NCBI GenBank assembly: GCA_019188255.1
Contig: JAETXT010000003.1
Coordinates: forward strand, 930,001 to 994,000
DNA from: Verticillium longisporum
Taxonomy: Eukaryota; Ascomycota; Sordariomycetes; Glomerellales; Plectosphaerellaceae
Direction: 5' to 3'
DNA: 64,000 bases
Shown here: positions 55,090 through 64,000 of the stretch, piece by piece
How positions within the stretch are numbered: position 1 is the stretch's first letter
Layout of the letters: the number at the start of each line of letters is the position of its first letter
The notes under the pieces: generated by a model
Told to the model about the DNA's origin: nothing
Database searches by the model: none
The model's input: only the letters and a program-made list of their open reading frames with translations
Position numbers and translations under genes: made by a program

Positions 55090-56292
55090 ATGTTCCGCCC
55101 CGTGGGCAACCGCCTTGCGGCTCGCGCCCTTCGCATCCGCACCCAAACGGCCGCCTTCTCCTCCTCTTCCTCCTCCGCTGCAGCCCCTCTGCTTGCCCGT
55201 CAGGCCCAGCAGTCTCAAAACCAGTCACAGCAGCGCCGCGGCCTCCGCGTCGGCGCGCCCCTGGCCGACAAGCCCGGCTCCTACTCGCGTACCGACCCTG
55301 AGGTCACCGTCGAGTACCCAGAGGACCATGAGCTCCCCAGCTCCAAGGTCGTCCGTGGCCACGGCGGCGGCTTCGCGAAGCCAACCCTCGCCTCCTTCTC
55401 CCTCGAGGACCGCGTGACCGTCATCACGGGCGGCGCCCGCGGCCTCGGCCTCGTCATGGGCCAGGGCGTCCACTACTCCGGCGGCGACCTCGCCATTGTC
55501 GACCTCAACCTCGAGGAGGCCGAAACCCAGGCCCGCAACCTCATCGACGCCTTCAAGAAGGAGAACCCCGAGGCCGAGCACACCCCCAAGGTCACGGCTC
55601 ACTACGCCGACGTCTCCGACCCCGAGTCCGTCGACGCCTGCATCGCCGACGTCATTGCCAAGCACGGCCGTATCGACAACCTCGTCACCTCGGCCGGCTT
55701 CACCGAGAACTTTGACGCCGTCAGCTACCCCATCGACCGCATGCGCAAGCTCTGGGGCGTCAACGTCGACGGCACCTACCTCTTCGCCATTGCCGTCGCC
55801 AAGCACCTCATGGAACGCAAGGCCCAGGGCAGCATGGTCTTCATCGGCTCCATGTCCGGTTCCATTGTCAACATTCCCCAGCCCCAGGCGTGAGTACCTT
55901 CCGTCCTTTTCCTTTTCCTAGCATCTTCGCCATCCCAGACAATGCACCCATCAGACCAAGCAGCGAGAGAGAGAGAAAGCTAACAGCATCCACAGTCCCT
56001 ACAACGCCGCCAAGGCCGGTGTTCGCCACCTCGCTGCCTCCCTGGCCGTCGAGTGGGCCCACTGCGGCATCCGCGTCAACTGCATCTCCCCGGCTCCATG
56101 CTCACGGCCCTCACACAGAAGATCCTGGACGACAACCCAGACCTCAAGAAGAAGTGGATCTCCCTCATCCCCCAGGGCAAGATGGGCCAGCCCAAGGACC
56201 TCATGGGCCCCGTCACCTTCCTGCTCTCCGATGCCTCGCAGTACGTCACCGGCGCCGACCTCCGCGTCGACGGCGGTTACACCGTCACGTAA
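55090..56292 (+). CDS. Short-chain dehydrogenase with mitochondrial presequence, frame break
   Basis: Two exons (55090-55889 and 55996-56292) with a 106-nt intron. A basic, Ser-rich presequence (MFRPVGNRLAARALRIRTQT, then Ser/Ala/Gln) suggests mitochondrial import. The SDR core follows: VTVITGGARGLGLVMG (cofactor loop), ADVSDPE, NLVTSAGFTEN, WGVNVDGTYLF, IGSMSGSIVN, PYNAAKAGVRHLA (Tyr-x3-Lys), VEWAHCGIRVNCISPG and GADLRVDGGYTV. It resembles D-arabinitol/sorbitol-type polyol dehydrogenases, but the substrate is only inferred. One C is missing from the CCCC at 56088-56091, between NCISP and GSMLTALTQ; with it the protein has 365 residues. The flanking conservation argues for a sequence error. 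The leader before 55090 contains two long T-runs. Confidence 0.9.
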
Positions 56293-59200
56293 GCGAGAGG
56301 ATGCGGCGAGGAGCCATACGCAAAGGACATGGTCACGGTGGCAGGAGACAATTCCTGCCGCTCGCCAAGGGGAAACGTCATTTGCGTGCTGTTGGGCTTC
56401 CTGTGAAATGGACCCGCTACGATGGGACCATGACGTATGTGGTGTGAAGTGGGGAGAAAAATGCGCGCCGCATGAGCGGCGGCGTACATTTGATTTTCGC
56501 AACTAACTAATTCGGAAAAATATGGAACACATGAATATTCTTACCCTTGCCGTGGCCGTTTCACTGTGAAGGCGGCTCCCGAGTGATACGGCAAGCACGT
56601 GATTCATTGTTGTGCTGGTGCGTGGGCCGTGACGGCACATCCAACTGTGCCATGGGCATCAAGTCTCTACACCTGTCTACGACGTGCCGCAGCTCCAGCC
56701 ATCGGACCATTCTCTGGAGTCCAGCTTGTGTGATGTGATGGCGATGCCATTCATGGTGAAGCCACGATGACGGCATATTCACCCTCGGCATGGATATCGA
56801 TGGGCCCGCTCGCGGTATGAAACTACCAATGGGCATATCCACAGCCGGCCTGCGTGTACCATCAGCGATGGCCAGGATCACAACCCCAGCCTACGCAACA
56901 GCTCTCCGTCTTGCGGCTCACACACAGTAGAGTTCAGCACAAGGCACATGGGGAAGTAGAGGCCCAAACAGGCCGATTGGCACACGAGCAACACTTGGTG
57001 TTCCCCGTCTCCTCAACTGCCGCAGTTCCTCGCACCATCACAGACCTGATACCGCCGGTCAACACCGACTTTCCGTGCAGCTTGGCGGTGAGGTCGATGT
57101 CGGTCGTGGCTATCTTGTCGAAGATGGAGACTACATCGGCTGGCAGGGTGATTCGAGATTGTGCCCCTCTGCGAGGTATCAGCATCGATCAGTACACGCA
57201 CAGCGGAGCGACTCGATAGATGCGTCCCCAGCTGAGCGGGAGAGGCTGAAGGTGTGGGTTCAAGCGCTGGTCCTCGGATCGGTAGCCTTTGCAGGGCTGC
57301 GGCTGCTTGGCGTGTGGCATCGTCCGAACCGTCCCAGACCAGAAAGCATGAGTGAATGCCCATGGCGGGATTAAAAGAATACGGTGGAATGGCGTGGCCC
57401 TGGCACGGTATCCAGCCCGCTGCTTCGGCTCATGCTATCCACGGGCTTGACTCCCGATTATCGAGCCGTGTCTGCACCCTGGTACATGAGGTATCAATGG
57501 TTCAGGCGGGAGAACGATGGTGGGTAGACACCGAACGGGGGACGATGATTTGAGAATGCTGATGGGGGGCTCGCAAGGGAGGACGTTGGGAGACGACAAT
57601 GGAAGACGACCAAGACGATAAGAGTGGCATTGGTGGAGCTCAGGGTGGGAGGTCAATGGCAGACGACGATAGAGGTTGGAGATGACGATTAAAGATGTAC
57701 AGCCGAAGACGAAGGCTTGTCCTATCTGAAAACTACCATTCAGCTTTGAGGCAGTGACTGAGCTTCTGCCTTCTCGGGTGTACTTTCCCCGAGGGCCAAA
57801 AGTCCTACATGCTGACCTTTGCACGAGACACCGTAGGTCTGTTCTCGCCTGACGCAAGTCGGCTTGCATCATGATAAAGCTCGGTTGGCCAGTACGCAAG
57901 GTTGATATAAGCGGTACAACATCAATTCAGGTTGGCTAAGCAATTGACTGATCTCATTGGGGTATCCGATAGCCAGCCTAGTGTCCGAGACGACAACTTC
58001 GATCCCTTGTCTTCTCCACACGGGGCGGAATGGGCAGACGAAATATTTAGAGGTGGTGCTGGGATGTAATGGGACAGAGCAGCGGAAACGGTTCGCGGCA
58101 GGGGGTTGCCCCGGATTTCCCCTCCCGACGCTTTTCCCCCTCCTTGGAATCCTTTCCCCTGGAGGCTTCTTACCCCTCCCCTGAAGCGCGGGGTTTTGGA
58201 GCGAGATAAGACGAGACAAGCTTTGGCACCTCGGCGAAACGGCGGAGTAGATTGCATTGGACCGCGTTGAAGCGCAACTGTCTACTCAGCCCTCTTCCGT
58301 TGCGCCTACCATCCCGTAAGATGGAATTGATCACACGACTCTAGTGGCCGTCGTCTCCCCGCAACGGGAGATCATGAGACGTCACAAGATCACAAGGAGG
58401 GGGTGGAAGCGGGAAAACTCTCGCTCCTTCAGGCTGAGCGAGGATTGATCGTATGGTGTCTCGTTGACCTCGTCGAGTGGCCGACAGGTGGCATCGGAGG
58501 CGCTGATGGCGTCGGTGAATACCATGACAAATGGCACTTCTGAGAGCACCTAGAGGGTGACAACAACTTGCTTCTTTACTAGTCAGTCGTGACACGCTGA
58601 ACAGGACACGGCGGTGAGCCGAGAGAGCCGTGCCCGGGACGATAGTCGACCAGGTGGATAGCTGGGGTGAAGCAATGTCAATTGAGAACATGTCAGGGCA
58701 GGGTGGTTGTGTCGGTGTCGGGCGCCGCACAAAGGCGCTGTCAAGCACTTGTGGACCTTGCTTTGCTTGTCCTTCACAATCGGCGGCGGTGGCGAGGGTC
58801 GTTGCCAACCCGTCTTTTTCTAGAACGTCGCCTTCTGAGGTTGTGGGGGCTGCCAGGAAATGCTCGGCCGTGGCAGGGAGCCAGTTGGCAAGGTGGTAAG
58901 GTACTGTGATGACCCCTTGTCGCTGGCAGTGTTGTCGGCCCCACAGCGGTGTACGGAAGAGACCGAGCCCGAAGACAATAGATCATAGGTTTCTGCTGAG
59001 TCAAACGGCAGACATTGCATGACAGCGGTCGAGCCGTGTCGAACAGAGCAATCGGAGGACGAGATGGAGAAGTCGGCAGTTAGATCCAGCCATGACAAAC
59101 ATTGCAGCTGGGATGGGCGCCTTCAGGCAGCTCACCGCCGTCTGTAGAGTGCACGGAGCCGTTGAGTTGGCAGCTGTGGGCTGGGTCAGTCACTGGGTCA

Positions 59201-60990
59201 GGGGCAGAGCTATTCGCCAATGTGCCCTTTCGAAAGCGCGAGATCCAGACGTGGCCTGAGTCTTGAAGAGAAGGAGCAAGTTGAGTGGACAAGGCGTGGC
59301 AGCGGGGATTTGGAGGTGGTAGAGAGCTTCGTTGAGCCTCCAGGTCACGACTCTCCTCCATGTGTCCACCCCCCTCTCGGGGTGAGTGGAAAACTGAAGG
59401 GACAAGCGAGCACGCCATCGAAGGAGACTGTTGGACTCGTGGCCCAGCCCAGAGCTCGAGCAGGAGGCGTGTACGTGTGTACCTCCCTTGGGATTGCCAC
59501 ATTCTTCCGAGGCAGGTACGATGAGAGGTGGAGGCCCAGTGACTGCTGCACCTGTTCCTGCACCTCCCTGTCTAAGGCACGGTACCTAAGTACGCACCTA
59601 GGTACCTGAGTACTAAATTACCTACCCCATTCTCTATCGCGCCCCCTCCTCCCTCGAGAACACATGTGCGGCCTGCCACGCCGGCAATTAAACCTCTTCC
59701 CCCCTTTTCTCCAGGCTCAACTCACTTCCAGTCACGGGCGGCCCCGTGTGCTGTCCGATCGCCCTGTGCCAGGTAGTTGGCCCACCAGCAGCGCATCGCC
59801 CCTCACCGACAACTAAGGTGCTGGTTGGTGTACAAGGTACCTACTAAAGGTACATGGTACTCCCACCAGGTACATACCGCAGGTACCTCATCACTCGCGA
59901 AAGGCGCTCGAGCAAGGGCAAGATTCGGGTAGCAGGTGGCTAGCTAGCTATCTTACCGATCTTGCCTTATTACCTAGAAGCTAAAAAATCATTAGGGGCT
60001 AGAGCAGGGGCTCCACGAGGCCCTTCCCCCATGTAGCGCCACCCATGTGTGAATCATGCTCCGCCGTCCTCCTCCTCCACATCTGGTGCATTTTTCCCCT
60101 TCCTCTCTCGCAGCCCCTATCGCCCTCTGCCCTCTGTTTGCCCTCCTCCAGCTAGCCAGCCCACTGACAGGCCTGCCATTTTCACCACACAACCGAAGCC
60201 AGAGCGGCAACCGTACGTCGGTAGCGGAGTAGGAGGGACCTAGGGAACGCTCCGCCCAGCTACATCCACTCGACCTCGTCTCACTCACCCTTGCCAACTT
60301 CGACATCTCCTTCCTTCCTCTACTTTCCTTCACCTTGCCCCCAACCTGGTGCTGGCCGTGCCCATCGTCTTCCGAAGCCCGAGATCCTATTGTGCTTTCA
60401 GAGCATACAGATGACCTCGACCCAAGCCAGCACTCTATCCTGGCTCCATCGGCGACTAGAGCCGTTGTAGTAAGCGGGTAGCTTCCGTTTGTACCGACGC
60501 CATCGCCCTCACCAACAGAGTCGATCATTTCTCTCCCAGCATCGTCGTAGAGCGAGCCAGCACTCTCAGAACAACACGGTTTCTTCGGGCCTGACTCGAC
60601 AACGGTCAACCGCACGCAGTTCCAGAGGATTCCTCCGTTTCTCGAACATCGCGCACCACTCTTCACCACCACAACGCGCAGCCTCTCTCCACATGCTGGC
60701 GGAATCAAAAGAAGCCGACCCAACTGCTCTTCACAACAGGTTGCGCCAGTCATCCGTCTTGCATTGTCCCCGCTGTGCTTCTCATCTCAATTCACAATCG
60801 CCTCGGATTACCACCTCCACATATCAGGCCAACGCGGCGACAATGCGTGTCTCTCACTCTTTTCCGTAGTCCGCGCCATCTCTGAGCGCCTCCCTTTCAA
60901 CAGTGTGCCCGTCATCCGCACCACCACGGTCGTCACGCCGTACTCACCTTCTCCTGAGTTATCTTTCGCCATTAGTCGCCATTTGCCAAC
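56293..60990. other. 4.7-kb gene-poor region
   Basis: The longest interval without a gene. Open frames of 60-250 codons overlap on both strands without domain or splice support. Notable pieces are five CCCCT pentamers at about 58113-58178, TACC/GGTA motif clusters at about 59578-59615 and 59830-59890, and a 700-bp CT/CA-rich leader before 60991. A distant regulatory region, an unrecognised ncRNA gene or decayed transposon DNA are all possible. Confidence 0.5.
58113..58178. promoter_or_regulatory. Cluster of five CCCCT motifs
   Basis: CCCCT occurs five times in about 65 bp on the plus strand. CCCCT/AGGGG is the stress-response element bound by Msn2/4- and Seb1-type zinc-finger factors. No gene start lies within 2 kb in a supported model, so its target, if any, is unclear. 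Confidence 0.35.
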
Positions 60991-62744
60991 ATGGATTTGC
61001 CCAAGGGCTTCGTTGAAGACGACAAGCGCATCTATGGAAAGGTTGCCAACCTAAATCATCTGTCTCTCGACGTCATCAGACAGTTTTGGCAGGGTAAGTC
61101 GTCACCTCACACGACTGAATTCATCGAAAGCTGCGCAGCCTGTCTCGTTACGACCCGCGTGGCTGACTTGCCTTTCTCACGAATAGTGTACACTACAACA
61201 AATAAGCAGCTCTACGATCCGACTGCGCGCCGACTCGAGAATTTTTGGTGGCATGTCTGGGGCAGCGACAGGCGCCATCTCAAGGCTGAAGTTCTTGCCG
61301 ACATATGGCAGCAAATCTCCTCTGGCCCAACCTTCGTGCCACTAAAAGGGTCTCCTAACCGTTATGAGCCCCCAATCGTATGTATCACCTTACCTTCGCA
61401 GTGTTGCCGCAGGTTCCCGGCTGATAATGTAAGCAGGATGAACCTAAAATGGTGGTGCCTATGAAGAGTTCCCAGTCGACAAATTTGCTGCTCAACGTGC
61501 CTTCCAACCCGCCATCTGACCTACAAGACGTTCTAGCAGACGCTCTGCCGCCCCATGTTCCGGAGCCCAGCCGAAACGGCGAGCCGGCATCTGTAAAAGA
61601 ACTTTCGGCGTCCTCTTCACGGCCTCCACCACCTCACCCTATTTTGAAGAAATCCAGAGGCGATTCAAAGTCCGGCCCCCGCCCAACAGCTCGTTTCGTT
61701 TCACCACCTAGCTCCGACGAGGACGAGTGCAAGTCAAGTGAAGAGGTCTCATCTGGCAGCACCGCCACGAGCGGGCTAGACATGCGCGCCTCCTCGGACG
61801 CAGCGGCATCGTCGGGAAAAACTAGTAGAAGAAAAGCTGCTGCGCCAACAAAGAGATTCGTTGCTTCATCCACAGCTTCGAAGCGAAGGCCGTTGCTGGC
61901 TCGAAGACAAAGCTCTCAGTCATCCGCAGGAAGCTCAGAGCCTCATCCAAAGACGGGTTCGTCTGCAGGCTCTCGCTTTTCCGGGAGTCAGCAGGGCAGT
62001 GTGACATCGAATCCGGATCGGGCATCCGCCCAGACAACCCCAGACTCTCACACCAACGACACCATGTTGAGTGCTAAAGCATTCGGTAAGAAACCGGCCG
62101 TGCAACCAAACCCAGCGGCTACAGTAGCGAACCAGAATCACCGACATCATCAAGCACAATCGCCTGCCAAACAGCCTTTGCCTAAACCGACACAGGCGCT
62201 GCCCGGCGGGCCACGGTCACGAACACCGGATGATTTTCACGGTAGCCCACGAAAAGACGGGTTCTCGGCGGTTCACAGCGCGCAGACAAGCGTTTATCGA
62301 GGCCCCAGTTCTGCTCCGAGGTCAACCACGCCAGCATCTACAAATGAGCATAGAGGCCCTATGTCATCAAGCATGGAGCGGTCGTCTTCAAACTCGGAAC
62401 GCCACCGCCCCCGTCAAACTAGTATCGGCCGTACTGCGTCATATGGGCTGCTCTCAAATGCTACGCCAGTAAGGTCGAACATCGCCGCAAATGGACAGCT
62501 CTCGAGAATCGCAGACGAACCGGACATTGTTGCTCTCCAAGCCATTGGCGCCCTCAACCACGACATCAGCAGCCCCTACCTGGCGAGGAACCCTTCTACC
62601 ACCTCTCTGCTGATGCCTACCATACCGAGTTCGGCCCCGTCGGTACCGCTGGCCCGATCGAGAAGCCAGTTGACTCTTCTTTTGGAACGCGAGAAAGCAC
62701 GATCTGACGACAAGGGGCGCGCGAAGCCCAGATCAAAGTCATAA
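60991..62744 (+). CDS. areA-GATA-like N-domain / DUF3295 regulator-like protein
   Basis: Three exons (60991-61093, 61187-61377, 61437-62744) with introns of 93 and 59 nt encode 533 residues. The N-terminal 98 residues form the conserved domain: DDKRIYGKVANLNHLSLDVI, RQFWQ|VYTTTNKQLYDPTA, RRLENFWWHVWGS and GPTFVPLKGSPNRYEPP. This type is annotated as nitrogen regulatory areA GATA-like (DUF1752) although no GATA zinc finger is present. The rest is Ser/Pro/Thr-rich and disordered, with HPILKKSRG and AAPTKRFVAS, and ends in SVPLARSRSQLTLLLEREKA, which I recall as typical of DUF3295 proteins. Mks1-like nitrogen/TOR signalling is a possible role by analogy, not shown. The first ATG of the frame is used; both split sites keep phase. 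Confidence 0.8.
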
Positions 62745-63437
62745 ACCCATCATGACGAAACATTTTTGTATTTTTACGTGGGCATTCTCCTTGGGCAGGA
62801 AAACTTTCTTTCACATGTATTAGTCTGGCGCTGATGAGGTGTATTGCATGAAACTGGAGTTCTGGCAATCCGACAAAAATTACACACCATTCTCTTGGTA
62901 TCTATGGGATCTATGGGTGCAAACTAACGGACAGGGCTGTACAGTACTGGTCCGGCTGCATGGTCATGCTCGTCATGATCCTTGCTTGGCTCGTATTGGA
63001 GCGGTAAAGCTGTTGGATTCGTCGGAACAAGCGATTTACATGTTCAATGTAACCCTACGACGGTGACAAACACGCAAGAAGCCTCTCAAAATTCAGTTAT
63101 CAACCTTCTTGAGCGGATCGGGTGCCGACATGCTTTCACCTAGGCCAACCCCAAATCTGCAGGAGATCTAGGGATCGTCACCCCATACGCGGGGTAGCTT
63201 CACTTGATTGCCGCCTATGCGCACCAGTTGGAAGGCATGCCGCTCGGAGATCGACCAGAATGAATGGTGAATACGACCCCATCTCCCCGGATTTCCACTT
63301 CATGATTATACACCCCGAGAAGAAGCCTGGCGACTGCGCAAGTATAAATGGCTGCTCTTACTTCGCTATGCTAGTTATTCTCTGTCCCATAGACTTCGGC
63401 AGTTCTTTCAAATTCGCCCTCAGCTACAACAAACACA
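62745..63437. other. Intergenic region
   Basis: This lies between the DUF3295 gene and the GH127-like gene on the same strand, and holds the 3' UTR of the former and promoter of the latter. No gene or repeat is seen. Confidence 0.5.
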
Positions 63438-64000
63438 ATGCTGTCCTCGTTAGTCTCTGAACGGTGTTACAGACTTTCCAGTCTACTGGCTTTCGCATTG
63501 ACGCTATCCGCCGCGTCGTCAAATGTCAATGGCCAGGCTGTTCCGCCAGCGAGCACCGAGATTGGTGTTCAGCCTTCGCTTTCGACATGAGCCAAGTATC
63601 CTTGAACCCAGGTAGATGGCTAGAGAATCAAGATCGGACACTTAGCTACATCAAATTTGTTGACGTCGACCGCCTGCTTTATGTCTTTCGGCACACTCAC
63701 GGGCTTCCCCTGCAGGGCGCCCAACCCAACGGTGGCTGGGATGCTCCGGACTTTCCATTCCGCTCCCACTTCCAAGGGCACTTCTTGAACGCCTGGTCCT
63801 ACTGTTGGGCTGTCCTTCGCGACGAGGAGTGCCGCGACAGGGCAAGCTATTTTGCGACTGAATTGGCCAAATGCCAAGCCAACAATGAGAAGGCGGGTTT
63901 CAATCCAGGCTATCTGTCTGGGTTTCCCGAGTCGGAAATCGAGGCTGTGGAGAAGCGGACTTTGAGTAACGGCAATGTCCCGTACTACTCCATCCACAAA
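63438..64000 (+). CDS. Secreted GH127-like (DUF1680) enzyme, 5' part, frame break
   Basis: The gene runs off the right edge; about 188 codons are seen. The signal peptide is within the first 36 residues (LSSLLAFALTLSAASSNVNG). It is followed by QVSLNPGRWLENQDRTLSYI, FVDVDRLLYVFR, NGGWDAPDFPFRSHFQGHF, WSYCWAVLRDEECRDRA and GYLSGFPESEIEAVEKRTL, then NVPYYSIHK at the edge. These segments are typical of GH127/DUF1680 proteins, a family including beta-L-arabinofuranosidases acting on plant cell-wall sugars; the activity of the fungal secreted group is not firmly known. One base is missing near 63575 (GTTCAGCCTTCGC), so the signal peptide frame meets TGA at 63597 and the enzyme continues in the next frame. 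I read this as a sequence error. Confidence 0.85.

Overview
This window is nuclear DNA of a filamentous ascomycete, most likely a Sordariomycete. The evidence is compact genes with short (about 50-120 nt) GT..AG introns and GCTAAC/CTGAC branch sites, GC-rich third positions, CFEM and thaumatin-like secreted proteins, an areA-GATA-like/DUF3295 regulator, and the mitochondrial leucine-degradation pair MCCB/IVD. There are no bacterial operons, rRNA genes or CRISPR arrays. The species cannot be named from the sequence alone.

Layout. 0.6-2.2 kb: GPI2/PIG-C, first step of GPI-anchor synthesis. 2.6-7.4 kb (minus): a six-exon gene for a sacsin/NO VEIN-like ATPase with an in-frame TAG at codon 802. 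8.45-9.07 kb: a complete Mutator-like MITE with 9-bp target duplication. 9.5-16.9 kb: a CFEM GPI-anchored protein, a metallophosphoesterase, Mediator MED31, RNA polymerase III subunit RPC11, a small ankyrin protein and a thaumatin-like secreted protein. 18.4-20.9 kb (minus): an Hsp70-related ATPase with a Pro/Gly-rich N-terminus. 24.0-26.2 kb: a truncated second MITE copy and an MFSD5-type transporter. 29.0-30.9 kb: a tail-anchored hexokinase resembling HxkC. 31.3-36.5 kb: a Naa50-like acetyltransferase with an N-terminal PIP-box, an Sgf11-type zinc-finger protein and a PPIL1-like cyclophilin. 37.2-41.2 kb: signal peptide peptidase and an unknown protein. 43.0-47.2 kb: a 4'-phosphopantetheinyl transferase, a tRNA-like/hairpin element (candidate SINE or Pol III ncRNA), a dienelactone hydrolase with a minisatellite in its intron, and a Nudix hydrolase. 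48.5-52.3 kb: divergent MCCB and IVD. 55.1-56.3 kb: a mitochondrial-type SDR. 61.0-62.7 kb: an areA-GATA-like/DUF3295 protein. 63.4 kb to the edge: the 5' part of a secreted GH127-like enzyme.

Most genes are unrelated housekeeping functions. The clear functional pair is MCCB/IVD, two steps of leucine and isovalerate breakdown sharing a 458-bp promoter region.

Six genes carry reading-frame breaks, eight breaks in all, almost all at short C/G runs in otherwise conserved coding sequence. This looks like uncorrected homopolymer error in the assembly rather than decay. The TAG in the sacsin-like gene is different, because the frame is open on both sides and all inferred introns close in phase. 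Splice sites were placed by eye from consensus and protein continuity, without transcript data.
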